Positions 27,938 to 35,745 of a stretch of 60,919 nt of DNA are shown one piece after another. Source of the stretch: Nitrosomonas sp. Nm84 (GTDB lineage: Bacteria; Pseudomonadota; Gammaproteobacteria; Burkholderiales; Nitrosomonadaceae); contig NZ_QJJP01000022.1 in the NCBI RefSeq assembly GCF_003201565.1, positions 1-60,919 on the forward strand, read 5' to 3'. The position numbers and the translations under genes are program-made. Under the pieces are notes generated by a model. That model was not told the DNA's origin, ran no database searches, and saw only the letters and a program-made list of their open reading frames with translations. How positions within the stretch are numbered: position 1 is the stretch's first letter; the number at the start of each line of letters is the position of its first letter.

Positions 27938-27969
27938 ATTACAATATAACGTAATTACATTTTGTGCAA
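27938..27969 (-). promoter_or_regulatory. Putative trbB operon promoter with overlapping inverted repeat
   Basis: On the minus strand a -35-like TTGCAC (27964-27969) and a -10-like TATATT (27943-27948) are spaced by 15 nt. The -10 is overlapped by an inverted repeat ATTAC-8 nt-GTAAT (27938-27955). In IncP plasmids TrbA represses the trbB promoter, so this repeat is a reasonable TrbA-type operator candidate; the spacing is shorter than optimal, so confidence is limited. Confidence 0.35.
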
Positions 27970-27999
27970 TACTTTTTTTACTGATTTTTATTTCTTTGC

Positions 28000-28371
28000 T
28001 TATTTCTTACTTTTATTTTTTAATAAGAATGCTCTGTTCTTTTTATCCCATTGCTCGACTTGATAAGCTTCAAACTCACTCAGTACACCCCCTTTCCAGA
28101 CAAAGCCTTTAGGCAAATGCTTTAGCTTTCGATTGGTTAATGCTTCAAGATCAGCCGCGCTCATATCCGAACTATCCAATAGCATCGGCAGTGGGGTCTC
28201 GAGTGCTTCTGCGATCGCTTCTATAATCCTGAGTGATGGATTGGCTTTGTCATTGGTCAGATCAGTAAAAAAAGAGATGGAGACCCCCGCCTTTTCTGCC
28301 AATTCTGATTTGGTCATATCCTTCTCGTCAAGGATACGCAAAATATTTGTGATTAAGATTAAATTGTACAT
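28000..28371 (-). CDS. trbA: TrbA-like HTH repressor of transfer genes
   Basis: A 123-residue protein with an N-terminal XRE-type HTH: ILRILDEKDMTKSELAEKAG then VSISFFTDLTNDKANPSL (residues about 11-48), followed by ALETPLPMLL. The DEKxMTKxELAxKAGVSxSFxxDLTxxKANPSL pattern closely fits IncP TrbA, which represses the Tra2 operon. The C-terminal part (LPKGFVWKGGVLSEFEAYQV and KKNRAFLLKNKSKK) resembles the KorA/TrbA oligomerisation tail. It sits just upstream of trbB, as in RP4, and is flanked upstream by a KorB-like palindrome. The ATG has no clear ribosome-binding site. Confidence 0.82.
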   Translation of the reverse strand: MYNLILITNILRILDEKDMTKSELAEKAGVSISFFTDLTNDKANPSLRIIEAIAEALETPLPMLLDSSDMSAADLEALTNRKLKHLPKGFVWKGGVLSEFEAYQVEQWDKKNRAFLLKNKSKK

Positions 28372-28396
28372 ATAATAGCCCTGCCATTTTTAGGGT

Positions 28397-28409
28397 TTAA
28401 GCAGCTTAA
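28397..28409. promoter_or_regulatory. KorB-operator-like 13-bp palindrome upstream of trbA
   Basis: TTAAGCAGCTTAA is a perfect palindrome around a central A. It closely resembles the IncP KorB operator (consensus TTTAGC-G/C-GCTAAA, also 13 bp) with changes at symmetric outer positions. It lies 26 nt upstream of the trbA ATG in the trbA/korB divergent spacer. With korB encoded 490 bp away, a regulatory link is likely but untested. Confidence 0.5.
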
Positions 28410-28900
28410 CTAATCAGCATCATTGTTTTGCAGGTGTATTGCTGCTATTTTAATCCAAAATAAAAACACAAATTCATTAATTCAATGGAGGGCTAAATAA
28501 TAGTTTCGTTATATACATAGTTTATAGATAATTATTAATAATAGGATTAGAATAAGAATCAAACTTTAAAATAATTACATCATTGATTTGTATTAATATA
28601 CTTAATATTAATAGTTACCTTAGAATGCTATGAATAGAGGGTGGATGAGTAATTGATGGAAAATCTGGAGAATCAGAAAACGTAAGCCGTTTTCTGATAC
28701 GAGAGATTAAGCATTCAGTAATAAACTGAACAAGAAGAACAAAAATACAAAAGTGCAAAAACAACTTTTTTGCGCGGTTTTTATTTGTTGATGACTGCAT
28801 CCATAGTTTCTATCTTTCTAATCATAAAATGGTAGAATTATTTAATTCAAATAAATATTTTTGCCCAGTATAACGAACATCAGTTAAGCCCACGATTAAA
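28410..28900. other. AT-rich divergent control region between trbA and korB, with a perfect hairpin
   Basis: This spacer contains, besides the KorB-like site just left of it, a perfect 11-bp inverted repeat with a 5-nt loop (28672-28698, arm ATCAGAAAACG). The korB promoter should lie within the last 100 nt; I see no strong consensus -35/-10 pair, and the korB ATG lacks a clear Shine-Dalgarno. A 61-codon minus-strand frame (28615-28800) covers the hairpin but has no ribosome-binding site and low-complexity ends. Confidence 0.45.
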
Positions 28901-29956
28901 ATGACAGGAAGAAAAAAGGACAATAAAAAAGGGCTTGTTGCACCTATCGGCGCGACAGAAATTGACATCACGCTGATCAGCGAAGATATCCATCAACCCC
29001 GGAAGGAATTTAATCAGGAAACGTTACGAGAATTAACGGAGACGATTAAATTACGCGGCGTAAAATCACCCATATCGGTACGCCCCAATCCGGATAAACC
29101 GGGAACCTATATTATTAATCATGGGGCAAGACGCTATCGCGCCAGCATTCATGCCGGGTTAACAAAGATTCCGGCATTCATTGATACCGATTACAGTGAA
29201 GCGGATCAGGTAATCGAGAATCTGCAAAGAGATGATTTAACCTCCAGAGAAATCGCTGACTTTATTGGGCGGCAACTGGCAGGTGGTAAAACCAAGTCTG
29301 AAATTGCCAGGCTCATTGGCAAAACCAATCCCTATATCACCATGCACGCCACACTCCTTGATCTGCCTGATCCACTCGCAGATGTGTACCGGACAGGCCG
29401 TTGCACGGATGTCACAGCACTCTACGATTTAACGAGGCTGTATAAAGCCAATAAAGAGGAAGCAATCACTTGGCTGGCACTTAGCACACAAGAAGAGATA
29501 TCACGATTGGACGTATACCAATTCAGTAAATTCTTAAAGCTAAAAAAAACGCCCCCATCTAATTCTGCGGATGATCGAGTATCCAATGCTGAGGGCAAAT
29601 CGAATACCACTCCAGATAACAACAACGATCAGAAACAAAGTGCCTCGCCTTCATTGCTGGACTCTATTTACAATCTGATTAAGAAAGACAAACGCAAGCC
29701 ACAGGATTTAATGCGTGATCTGTCTAACGATAATAAAGAGTTACTAAAGACTAAGATTAGCGATTATTTTGAGCAAGGCAGAAATTGCCCAAATATCGTT
29801 CAGTTCACGATCAAAGCGCTGCAAGATGGCAGCTTCTCAGCCAAGGGAAGCGGCGCACTGCAATTGATTGCTTTTTTGCACGGCATGGAAAGATCGGAGT
29901 CTTTTGATCTCATGAAAATACTGGAAGAAATCGCCGGACAACAGGAAGCAGGATAA
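28901..29956 (+). CDS. korB: KorB, ParB-family partition protein and global repressor
   Basis: A 351-residue ParB/KorB protein. The ParB nuclease-like fold spans about 20-108 with GARRYRA at 75-81, and a helix-turn-helix at about 128-150 (KTKSEIARLIGKTNPYITMH) is followed by the KorB operator-binding domain (LPDPLADVYRTGRCTD). A polar linker leads to a C-terminal dimerisation segment. In IncP plasmids KorB both partitions the plasmid with IncC (ParA) and clamps DNA at operators to repress replication, transfer and control genes. No parA/incC is next to it here, so regulation of the trb genes may be its main local role. Confidence 0.88.
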   Translation: MTGRKKDNKKGLVAPIGATEIDITLISEDIHQPRKEFNQETLRELTETIKLRGVKSPISVRPNPDKPGTYIINHGARRYRASIHAGLTKIPAFIDTDYSEADQVIENLQRDDLTSREIADFIGRQLAGGKTKSEIARLIGKTNPYITMHATLLDLPDPLADVYRTGRCTDVTALYDLTRLYKANKEEAITWLALSTQEEISRLDVYQFSKFLKLKKTPPSNSADDRVSNAEGKSNTTPDNNNDQKQSASPSLLDSIYNLIKKDKRKPQDLMRDLSNDNKELLKTKISDYFEQGRNCPNIVQFTIKALQDGSFSAKGSGALQLIAFLHGMERSESFDLMKILEEIAGQQEAG

Positions 29957-29995
29957 TTTAATCTTGCCAGTAATCCTACTTACAACTAATTTGAA

Positions 29996-30367
29996 ATGAC
30001 GACACCCGCAAAGCTACGAATGATTGTTATGAATGGCCAAAAGATTCTACAAACTCAAAATAATAATGAATGGGAAACGATTGGCACAATCAAAAAAGTA
30101 GAAGGAGGCATAAAGCCGGGTGTCTACAATATTTATTTAGCTAGAACACCTGTCGACAAAAATCAGTATGAAGGGCAAATCATTCATATTGATAAAGAGA
30201 ACGCTATTTTTTATCAGCAGGTCAAGAAAGATTTTATTGTGCACCAATTAAAGGCTATTGATGGTAAACCAGTTGCTGGGAAAGATGTGGCCATTACGTA
30301 TGATGGAGAAAAAGCCACATTAACTCTAATTGATACGCTTAAGAATAAAAGAACTTTGAAAATTTGA
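29996..30367 (+). CDS. kfrB: KfrB-domain protein
   Basis: A 123-residue protein whose VMNGQKILQTQN start, GTIKKVEGGIKPGVYNIY, YEGQIIHIDKENAIFYQQ and KDFIVHQLKAID segments match the KfrB domain. In IncP-type plasmids kfrB lies with kfrA and kfrC near korB and is thought to help stable inheritance. kfrA and kfrC are not seen here. The gene lies 39 nt after korB on the same strand and ends before a hairpin terminator, so korB-kfrB form a short operon. Confidence 0.8.
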   Translation: MTTPAKLRMIVMNGQKILQTQNNNEWETIGTIKKVEGGIKPGVYNIYLARTPVDKNQYEGQIIHIDKENAIFYQQVKKDFIVHQLKAIDGKPVAGKDVAITYDGEKATLTLIDTLKNKRTLKI

Positions 30368-30502
30368 CACTTAGTCACCAAAATAAGAATTTCGGCAAAA
30401 ATACACCCAAGTTTTACGTGCCGCCAAATTTTCCAATAAAACCGTAATTTTATACTTTTACTGCCGGTTATGAAAGATTTCGATACATTTGGTGTTCTGG
30501 AG

Positions 30503-30537
30503 AATCACAATTAAGTGATTTATTTTTTAATTTTTTA
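30503..30537 (+). terminator. Rho-independent terminator of korB-kfrB
   Basis: Stem AATCAC (30503-30508) and GTGATT (30515-30520) with a 6-nt loop is followed by a T-rich tract (30521-30537). It ends just before the convergent small gene at 30539, so it probably stops korB-kfrB transcription. Confidence 0.6.
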
Positions 30538-30538
30538 A

Positions 30539-30727
30539 TCACCATCGTAGTTTCTTTGCTTCCATAAGAAGCCGTTCTTGCACTGCTTGCGTATGGACTT
30601 GCGATTTCCTTGATTCTGCATAAAGGTTTAAATTGACCACTTCAGACTTATCTGTGTCATTTTGCTTGTCTGATTCACTGAAATCCAAGCTCATTTGTCG
30701 ATTATCTGAATTTATTAATTGCGACAT
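30539..30727 (-). CDS. 62-residue polar protein co-directional with avcD
   Basis: A short ORF with ATG at 30727 and GGAG 6 nt upstream; an in-frame ATG at 30739 lacks such a site. It begins 36 nt after the avcD stop, so it is likely co-transcribed. The product is acidic and polar (DFSESDKQNDTDKSEVV) with a helical C-terminus ending AVQERLLMEAKKLRW. No domain is recognisable. In known AvcID systems the inhibitor of AvcD is an upstream small RNA, not a protein, so a role for this peptide as accessory or inhibitor is open. Confidence 0.5.
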   Translation of the reverse strand: MSQLINSDNRQMSLDFSESDKQNDTDKSEVVNLNLYAESRKSQVHTQAVQERLLMEAKKLRW

Positions 30728-30763
30728 AGTAATCTCCATTTTTCGTAGTATAGAGGACTAAAT

Positions 30764-32431
30764 TTACGACGACAACTTCTTATCTTCTAAATCTCTTTTA
30801 ACTTCATCAAAATGCGCAACGACTTTTAATTCATATTCTCGGTAATCATCTAGATATTCAGGTATTTTCTTCTCCGCTTCGCGAACATTTATTTTCACTG
30901 CTTTACCAGTGTTATCTTTTCGTTCATCTGAAGATGTGAACATGTTTAAGTACTGCCTTGGCGCAACACCTTCAAAGTGCAGAAATTCAACCCGTGTTCT
31001 TGACTCAGCTTCATCGCCTAGTCCCCCGCGTTGACCATCCACATCGATTGCATCACCGTGCAATTCTATTGCGAGACTTTTTTCATAGGGCTCCAAATAA
31101 AAAACACGTTTTATACCCGAAGCTACGATATGTCGAGCGCAATTATGACAAGGAAAAGTGTAGGTAAACAGAGTCGCTCCTTCTGTACGTCCTCCCCCCT
31201 TGAATGCTAAGGACACAATTGCATCCATTTCTGCATGGATAGATCGTGAAAATTCGATTAAACCACCAAGACGAGTATCGTCATAAGCTGCATTAACTAT
31301 ATCGGAAGATAGTTTGGGAATTTTGATTTTTTTGAGAATATTCTTCTGCTCTTCCGTCGCATTGTTGTTAGCAAGATCATCAACAGCTCTACTAAACTTG
31401 GCACTGATTAAAGTTTCAATGTCTTTGATCAATCTATATTTATAAAGATCGTTGAAACATTTGGCATTCTCTAATTTTACACATCTAGCATCACTTTTTC
31501 CGTCCTCCGGACCATACAAGCCTCCACCAGCCTTTGGAACATCATTTCTACCAGTTGCTATAATTACTCCATCACTGTTCATTATCGACGCTCCAACCTG
31601 CCTAGATAAGCAAGCAGATCTGAGTCCGGAAGCATATGCTACATACATTCCATATTCTTCTTTTGTTGGTGAAATTCCATTGAAACCATGAATTAGATCA
31701 ATCGCACGTTTTATCTGGTACTCAAGTGCATCAACATTTGCATGATCGTTTCGAATAAAATAATCTGCTAGTTGCAGAGTCTTATCTAGTTGTTGACCAT
31801 TTTTTTCACGTTGTTTCCTATCCCGTTCAACTAACTCAGAGATAGAATTTTTAGGAATACCATCTTCTTTTAAACGATTCGCTCTTCGAGCCGAAGTGCT
31901 CAGAATACCAAATAGATAGAATAGATTCCCATATACTGCTCTAAGTAAAGTAACTTCGTCTTGATGTTTCAACTGATCAATTAGATATGCAGTACGAACT
32001 GGAATATAGTCAGTCGTATTCTCAAGTGCAGGATCGATTTTTTCTGCTCTAATTTCAGCGATTTGCTGTATAGCATATTCAGCAAGGATATCACTTTGAA
32101 TATTACGTAATTCGTTACCAGCATCCTGTAATCTGATATATCTACCAGCCATATCCGAATTCTGTTCTGCTGAATGCGTAATGAACCCTTTTGTAAGGCA
32201 ATTCTCTATATATTCACTTATCTTGATCTGTCGAACCTCATAGCCAGACGTAGATAGCAATTCAGAAAATTGTTCTTTAACAGTACGAATTCCACTGCCA
32301 ATTGGTCCTGCAAAAGCAATTACTAATTCCTTTGATCTACGCTCAACAATGGCATCTCTTGGACGCTTCTTTCTGCTATTGGATTGAGATACCGCTTCTA
32401 TAGAAAGAGTTTTCTTCTTAGCCACTGACAT
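30764..32431 (-). CDS. avcD: AvcD/DcdV-type anti-phage deoxycytidylate deaminase
   Basis: A 555-residue two-domain protein. The N-terminal P-loop kinase-like domain has AGPIGSGIRT (41-50), where Arg replaces the usual Walker Lys, as in this family. The C-terminal zinc deaminase domain carries HAE (His399, Glu401) and PCHNC (Cys428, Cys431). This architecture is that of the anti-phage dCTP/dCMP deaminases (AvcD of the AvcID system, DcdV), which deplete deoxycytidine nucleotides on infection. GGTGA precedes the ATG. The gene neighbours a restriction operon, as expected in a defence island. In Vibrio the AvcI antitoxin RNA lies just upstream; the matching spacer here is 32432-32641. Confidence 0.88.
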   Translation of the reverse strand: MSVAKKKTLSIEAVSQSNSRKKRPRDAIVERRSKELVIAFAGPIGSGIRTVKEQFSELLSTSGYEVRQIKISEYIENCLTKGFITHSAEQNSDMAGRYIRLQDAGNELRNIQSDILAEYAIQQIAEIRAEKIDPALENTTDYIPVRTAYLIDQLKHQDEVTLLRAVYGNLFYLFGILSTSARRANRLKEDGIPKNSISELVERDRKQREKNGQQLDKTLQLADYFIRNDHANVDALEYQIKRAIDLIHGFNGISPTKEEYGMYVAYASGLRSACLSRQVGASIMNSDGVIIATGRNDVPKAGGGLYGPEDGKSDARCVKLENAKCFNDLYKYRLIKDIETLISAKFSRAVDDLANNNATEEQKNILKKIKIPKLSSDIVNAAYDDTRLGGLIEFSRSIHAEMDAIVSLAFKGGGRTEGATLFTYTFPCHNCARHIVASGIKRVFYLEPYEKSLAIELHGDAIDVDGQRGGLGDEAESRTRVEFLHFEGVAPRQYLNMFTSSDERKDNTGKAVKINVREAEKKIPEYLDDYREYELKVVAHFDEVKRDLEDKKLSS

Positions 32432-32641
32432 ACTTTCACCGCATGCTTTTTAAGTTTAAAGAATAAAATTATTAAGAATCAATGGGATGCATTATATTCA
32501 AAATGTCAATTAACAATGGATATTTAAGCTTAACAGCCCACCCTGGCTCATTTATCTTATTAAATATTATCAGAAAGTTATGCTCTTAATGAGGGACAAA
32601 GAGGAATACTTCTCTTCTATTTCACTCTAGTGGTTGATCAA
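32432..32641 (-). other. Upstream spacer of avcD, possible site of an AvcI-like RNA
   Basis: No ORF of note lies in these 210 nt. On the minus strand a consensus TATAAT (32491-32496) lies 60 nt upstream of the avcD ATG, without a good -35. Palindrome TTAAGCTTAA occurs near 32525-32534. In AvcID systems a non-coding inhibitor RNA is made from this position; sequence alone does not prove one here. Confidence 0.3.
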
Positions 32642-32776
32642 CTATGACTCCTGCTCGATGTTTAGGTCTATTGATATTGTTCGGTCAGCAAGCTGTATTA
32701 CTCTATGTGCTAATTCTTGAGACAATCCGGCTGTTCCGATTTCCAGCAACTGCAGAATGTCGATTAACTGAAATTC
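32642..32776 (-). other. 44 sense codons in frame after the hsdR stop
   Basis: Directly after the hsdR TAA the same frame stays open for 44 codons to a TAG at 32642-32644. The translation (EFQLIDILQLLEIGTAGLSQ, then ELAHRVIQLADRTISIDLN) is amphipathic and protein-like. There is no ATG; two TTG codons exist but neither has a clear ribosome-binding site. It could be an ancestral C-terminal tail cut off by a new stop, a remnant of a lost gene, or a small non-ATG gene. Confidence 0.35.
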
Positions 32777-35743
32777 TTAATAATATTCCTTAATATAAGC
32801 ATAAGCCCGATCAAACAGTACCTGATCTTTATGCAACTGATATTTCAGCAACGCCTTGCGTAACGATTTCTGCACTTCACGTTCGCCGGAAGTGGAATGC
32901 TGCCAACCGGGGAAACGCACCACACGCACAATCGCATCGATATCAGCAACAATCCGTTCCACGACAGCCGGTGTTTGATCGGTTTTCAGTTCTAAAAATA
33001 ATTCTGTCAATGCTGCTTGCGGGGTTTTGTCCTGTAAGGCTTCTGCTAATTCTTTTTCTGCCTGAACCGTTTCCTTGGCGATTTTGCACAATTCTTTAAC
33101 AAATTCAATCGAGCTGATCAGACCTTTTTCGGCTTTATCACGTAGCTCTTCCAGGCGTTCGCTGAGTTTTTTGAAAACTGGATAATCAGCATGTATCTGA
33201 AACCGCTTGATCAGCAGTTTTTCCAGTTGTTTGATTTTTTTGGGATCGGGGTGGTTGAAAATATCCTCAATCACATCGGCATCCAGCACATACTCTTCCA
33301 GAACATGCACGTCGCCGACATGAATATTTTCATGGATCAGTTGCGTAGTCTGGGCACCCAACGACAGCCACAACAGCTTGCCAATATTATCAGCAGCGGG
33401 TTTAACCGATTCATAGACTTGCGCCAGCCATTTGTAATCCTGGCTATAAAGATCCAGGATATTATCGGGTGATAACGATTCCCATAGTTTCGCCAGATAC
33501 TTGAAATCAAGCGCAAAGGCATCTTTCTTCTCATTGGTGTTAATAGCATTCTGCGCCGCTTCTAAACCTTCAAACCCTTTCTGCGTTCTATCGACACCGG
33601 AAAAATGAGCAAGAGTCTCGCTCATCGCCTGCGGTAACTTTCCTCTTAACTCCGAAATATTCGTAATCACCTGCTTAACACTTTCTTCGTCAAATTCCAG
33701 TGCTTTGGCAGCATCATCAAACACGCCGAAGTAATCCACGATTCTGCCGAATGTTTTGTGTGGATATAAACGATTAGTTCGGCAAATTGCTTGCAGTAGT
33801 GTGTGATCTTTTAACGATTTATCCAGATACAGCGTTTGCAGTATTGGCGCATCAAAGCCGGTCAGCAATTTGGCTGTAACGATAATAAATTTTAGATCGG
33901 AATGGGCATCATTAAACTCATCGATAATTTTTTCCTGTGCCGACTTATCCACTGCCCATTTTTGTTTAAATTCAAACTTATCATTAGCTGACGTGGAAAT
34001 CACCACCCGGCTGGCTTCAGCAGGAAAATGTTTATCCAGTTCTTCTTTGTATTGCACGCAGGCATAACGATCCGGTGTCACAATCATTGCTTTAAAGCCT
34101 TGTGGATCCACTTTTTCCTTAAAATGCACAGCAATATCGGCTACGATTTTAGCCACCCGTTCGGGCGATTTTAAAAACGACGCCATTTTTGCCGACCTCT
34201 GATTTAACGCATCGGCTTCTTCATCGGTCAGCGCCGCGCCCTCAGTAAACTCGGCAAAAGCCCGATCAATCGATTCCTTATCGACATGCACGTCCACCAA
34301 GCGTGGCTCGAAATGCAGCGGCAAGGTCGCTTCATCACGAATCGAATCATGAAAGGTATAACGTGACAGATAGCCACCTTGATCTTCTTCTGCGCCAAAG
34401 GCCCAGAAAGTATTTTTATCAGCCCGATTTACCGGCGTGCCGGTCAACCCAAATAAAAACGCATTCGGCAATGCCGCGCGCATTTGCCGCCCCAGATCGC
34501 CTTCCTGCGTGCGATGCGCTTCATCGACCAGCACAATGATATTGTCGCGCATATTCATATTCGGCTTGGCATCACGGAATTTATGAATCATCGAAATAAT
34601 GATCTTGCGGGTGTCGCGTTCCAATAAAGTTTGCAATTCGCTGATGCTGTCGGTAGTTTCCACATTCGGCACATCGGCGGCATTAAAGGTACCGCTAATT
34701 TGCGTATCCAAATCAGTGCGATCCACTAATACAATCACCGTCGGGCTTTTCAATTCTGTGGTCCGGCGTAACTTTTGTGCCGCGAACACCATCAACAATG
34801 ACTTTCCAGAACCCTGAAAATGCCAGATCAAGCCTTTCTTAATCCGTCCCTCGATCACCCGCTGTACGATTTTATTCGCACCTTCATATTGTTGAAAGCG
34901 CGGAATCACTTTGCTGCGCTGTTTCTTTTTGTTGGTAGTAAATAAAGAAAAGTTAAGCAGGATATCCAGCAAACGCGCAGGCTTGAGTAAATCGGTCAGC
35001 TCCTTGCCGATTTCCGCTAAACCGAGACTCTTGGCAATGTCGCCGCTATCCGATTCCAGCCGCCACGGTGCCCAGAATTCCAATGGGCAGCGAATTGCAC
35101 CATAAAACAGCTCTTTGCCTTCGGTGGCAAACGACAGAATATTCGGCACGAACAATTGCGGCACTGCGTTTTCGTAGACTGTATGAATTTCATGCGCGCC
35201 ATCCAGCCAACTGACCGAAGGGCGTATCGGCGTTTTCGCTTCACCGACCACCACCGGAATACCGTTAATCAACAACACAATGTCGGGGATTTTTGTTTCG
35301 CGGTGATGAATACGGAATTGATTGGTGGCAACATAGCGGTTATTGCTCAAATCATCAAAATCCAGCAAGCGAACTGGCACATGACGGTTGTTCTCGCCAA
35401 AAGGCATGGTCTTTTCCCCGCTCAGCCATTTAAAAAACTCCTCATTGGCTTTCACCAGGCCGATTTGATTCACCGAAATCAAAATCGCCCGCAGTTTGTA
35501 AATCACCTCGTCGGCCAATTCCGGGTGTAGCTGAATTTCCGGATTCAAGCGCAGCAACGCGGCTTTCAGTTCGCTTTCCACCAACACTTCATTGACACCG
35601 CGTGCTAACTCATCTGCCGACTGGTAAACCCACTGCTCACCATAACCCGCATTGAGATCAGCTACCTTGCCCGAGTTCAGATTTACACCGCTGATTTGGT
35701 GGATGATGTAATGCTCGACACTGTTCAGTTCGGTGAAGGCCAT
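32777..35743 (-). CDS. hsdR: Type I restriction enzyme R subunit
   Basis: A 988-residue translocase-nuclease. The N-terminal nuclease domain has DIVLLINGIPVVVGEAKTP (PD-ExK-type, about 155-180). SF2 helicase motifs follow: GSGKS Walker A near 305, VDEAHR, the TGTPV motif III-like, and ATAKLLTGFDAP with QAICRTNR. The C-terminus is helical for assembly with HsdM2S. The start lies two bases after hsdS. The HsdR2M2S complex cuts unmodified DNA after ATP-driven translocation. All key motifs look intact. Confidence 0.92.
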   Translation of the reverse strand: MAFTELNSVEHYIIHQISGVNLNSGKVADLNAGYGEQWVYQSADELARGVNEVLVESELKAALLRLNPEIQLHPELADEVIYKLRAILISVNQIGLVKANEEFFKWLSGEKTMPFGENNRHVPVRLLDFDDLSNNRYVATNQFRIHHRETKIPDIVLLINGIPVVVGEAKTPIRPSVSWLDGAHEIHTVYENAVPQLFVPNILSFATEGKELFYGAIRCPLEFWAPWRLESDSGDIAKSLGLAEIGKELTDLLKPARLLDILLNFSLFTTNKKKQRSKVIPRFQQYEGANKIVQRVIEGRIKKGLIWHFQGSGKSLLMVFAAQKLRRTTELKSPTVIVLVDRTDLDTQISGTFNAADVPNVETTDSISELQTLLERDTRKIIISMIHKFRDAKPNMNMRDNIIVLVDEAHRTQEGDLGRQMRAALPNAFLFGLTGTPVNRADKNTFWAFGAEEDQGGYLSRYTFHDSIRDEATLPLHFEPRLVDVHVDKESIDRAFAEFTEGAALTDEEADALNQRSAKMASFLKSPERVAKIVADIAVHFKEKVDPQGFKAMIVTPDRYACVQYKEELDKHFPAEASRVVISTSANDKFEFKQKWAVDKSAQEKIIDEFNDAHSDLKFIIVTAKLLTGFDAPILQTLYLDKSLKDHTLLQAICRTNRLYPHKTFGRIVDYFGVFDDAAKALEFDEESVKQVITNISELRGKLPQAMSETLAHFSGVDRTQKGFEGLEAAQNAINTNEKKDAFALDFKYLAKLWESLSPDNILDLYSQDYKWLAQVYESVKPAADNIGKLLWLSLGAQTTQLIHENIHVGDVHVLEEYVLDADVIEDIFNHPDPKKIKQLEKLLIKRFQIHADYPVFKKLSERLEELRDKAEKGLISSIEFVKELCKIAKETVQAEKELAEALQDKTPQAALTELFLELKTDQTPAVVERIVADIDAIVRVVRFPGWQHSTSGEREVQKSLRKALLKYQLHKDQVLFDRAYAYIKEYY

Positions 35744-35745
35744 AG

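Noticed and set aside
28615..28800. 61-codon minus-strand ORF between trbA and korB
   Set aside because: No ribosome-binding site, low-complexity C-terminus, and it is crossed by the perfect hairpin at 28672-28698; kept only as part of the control region.
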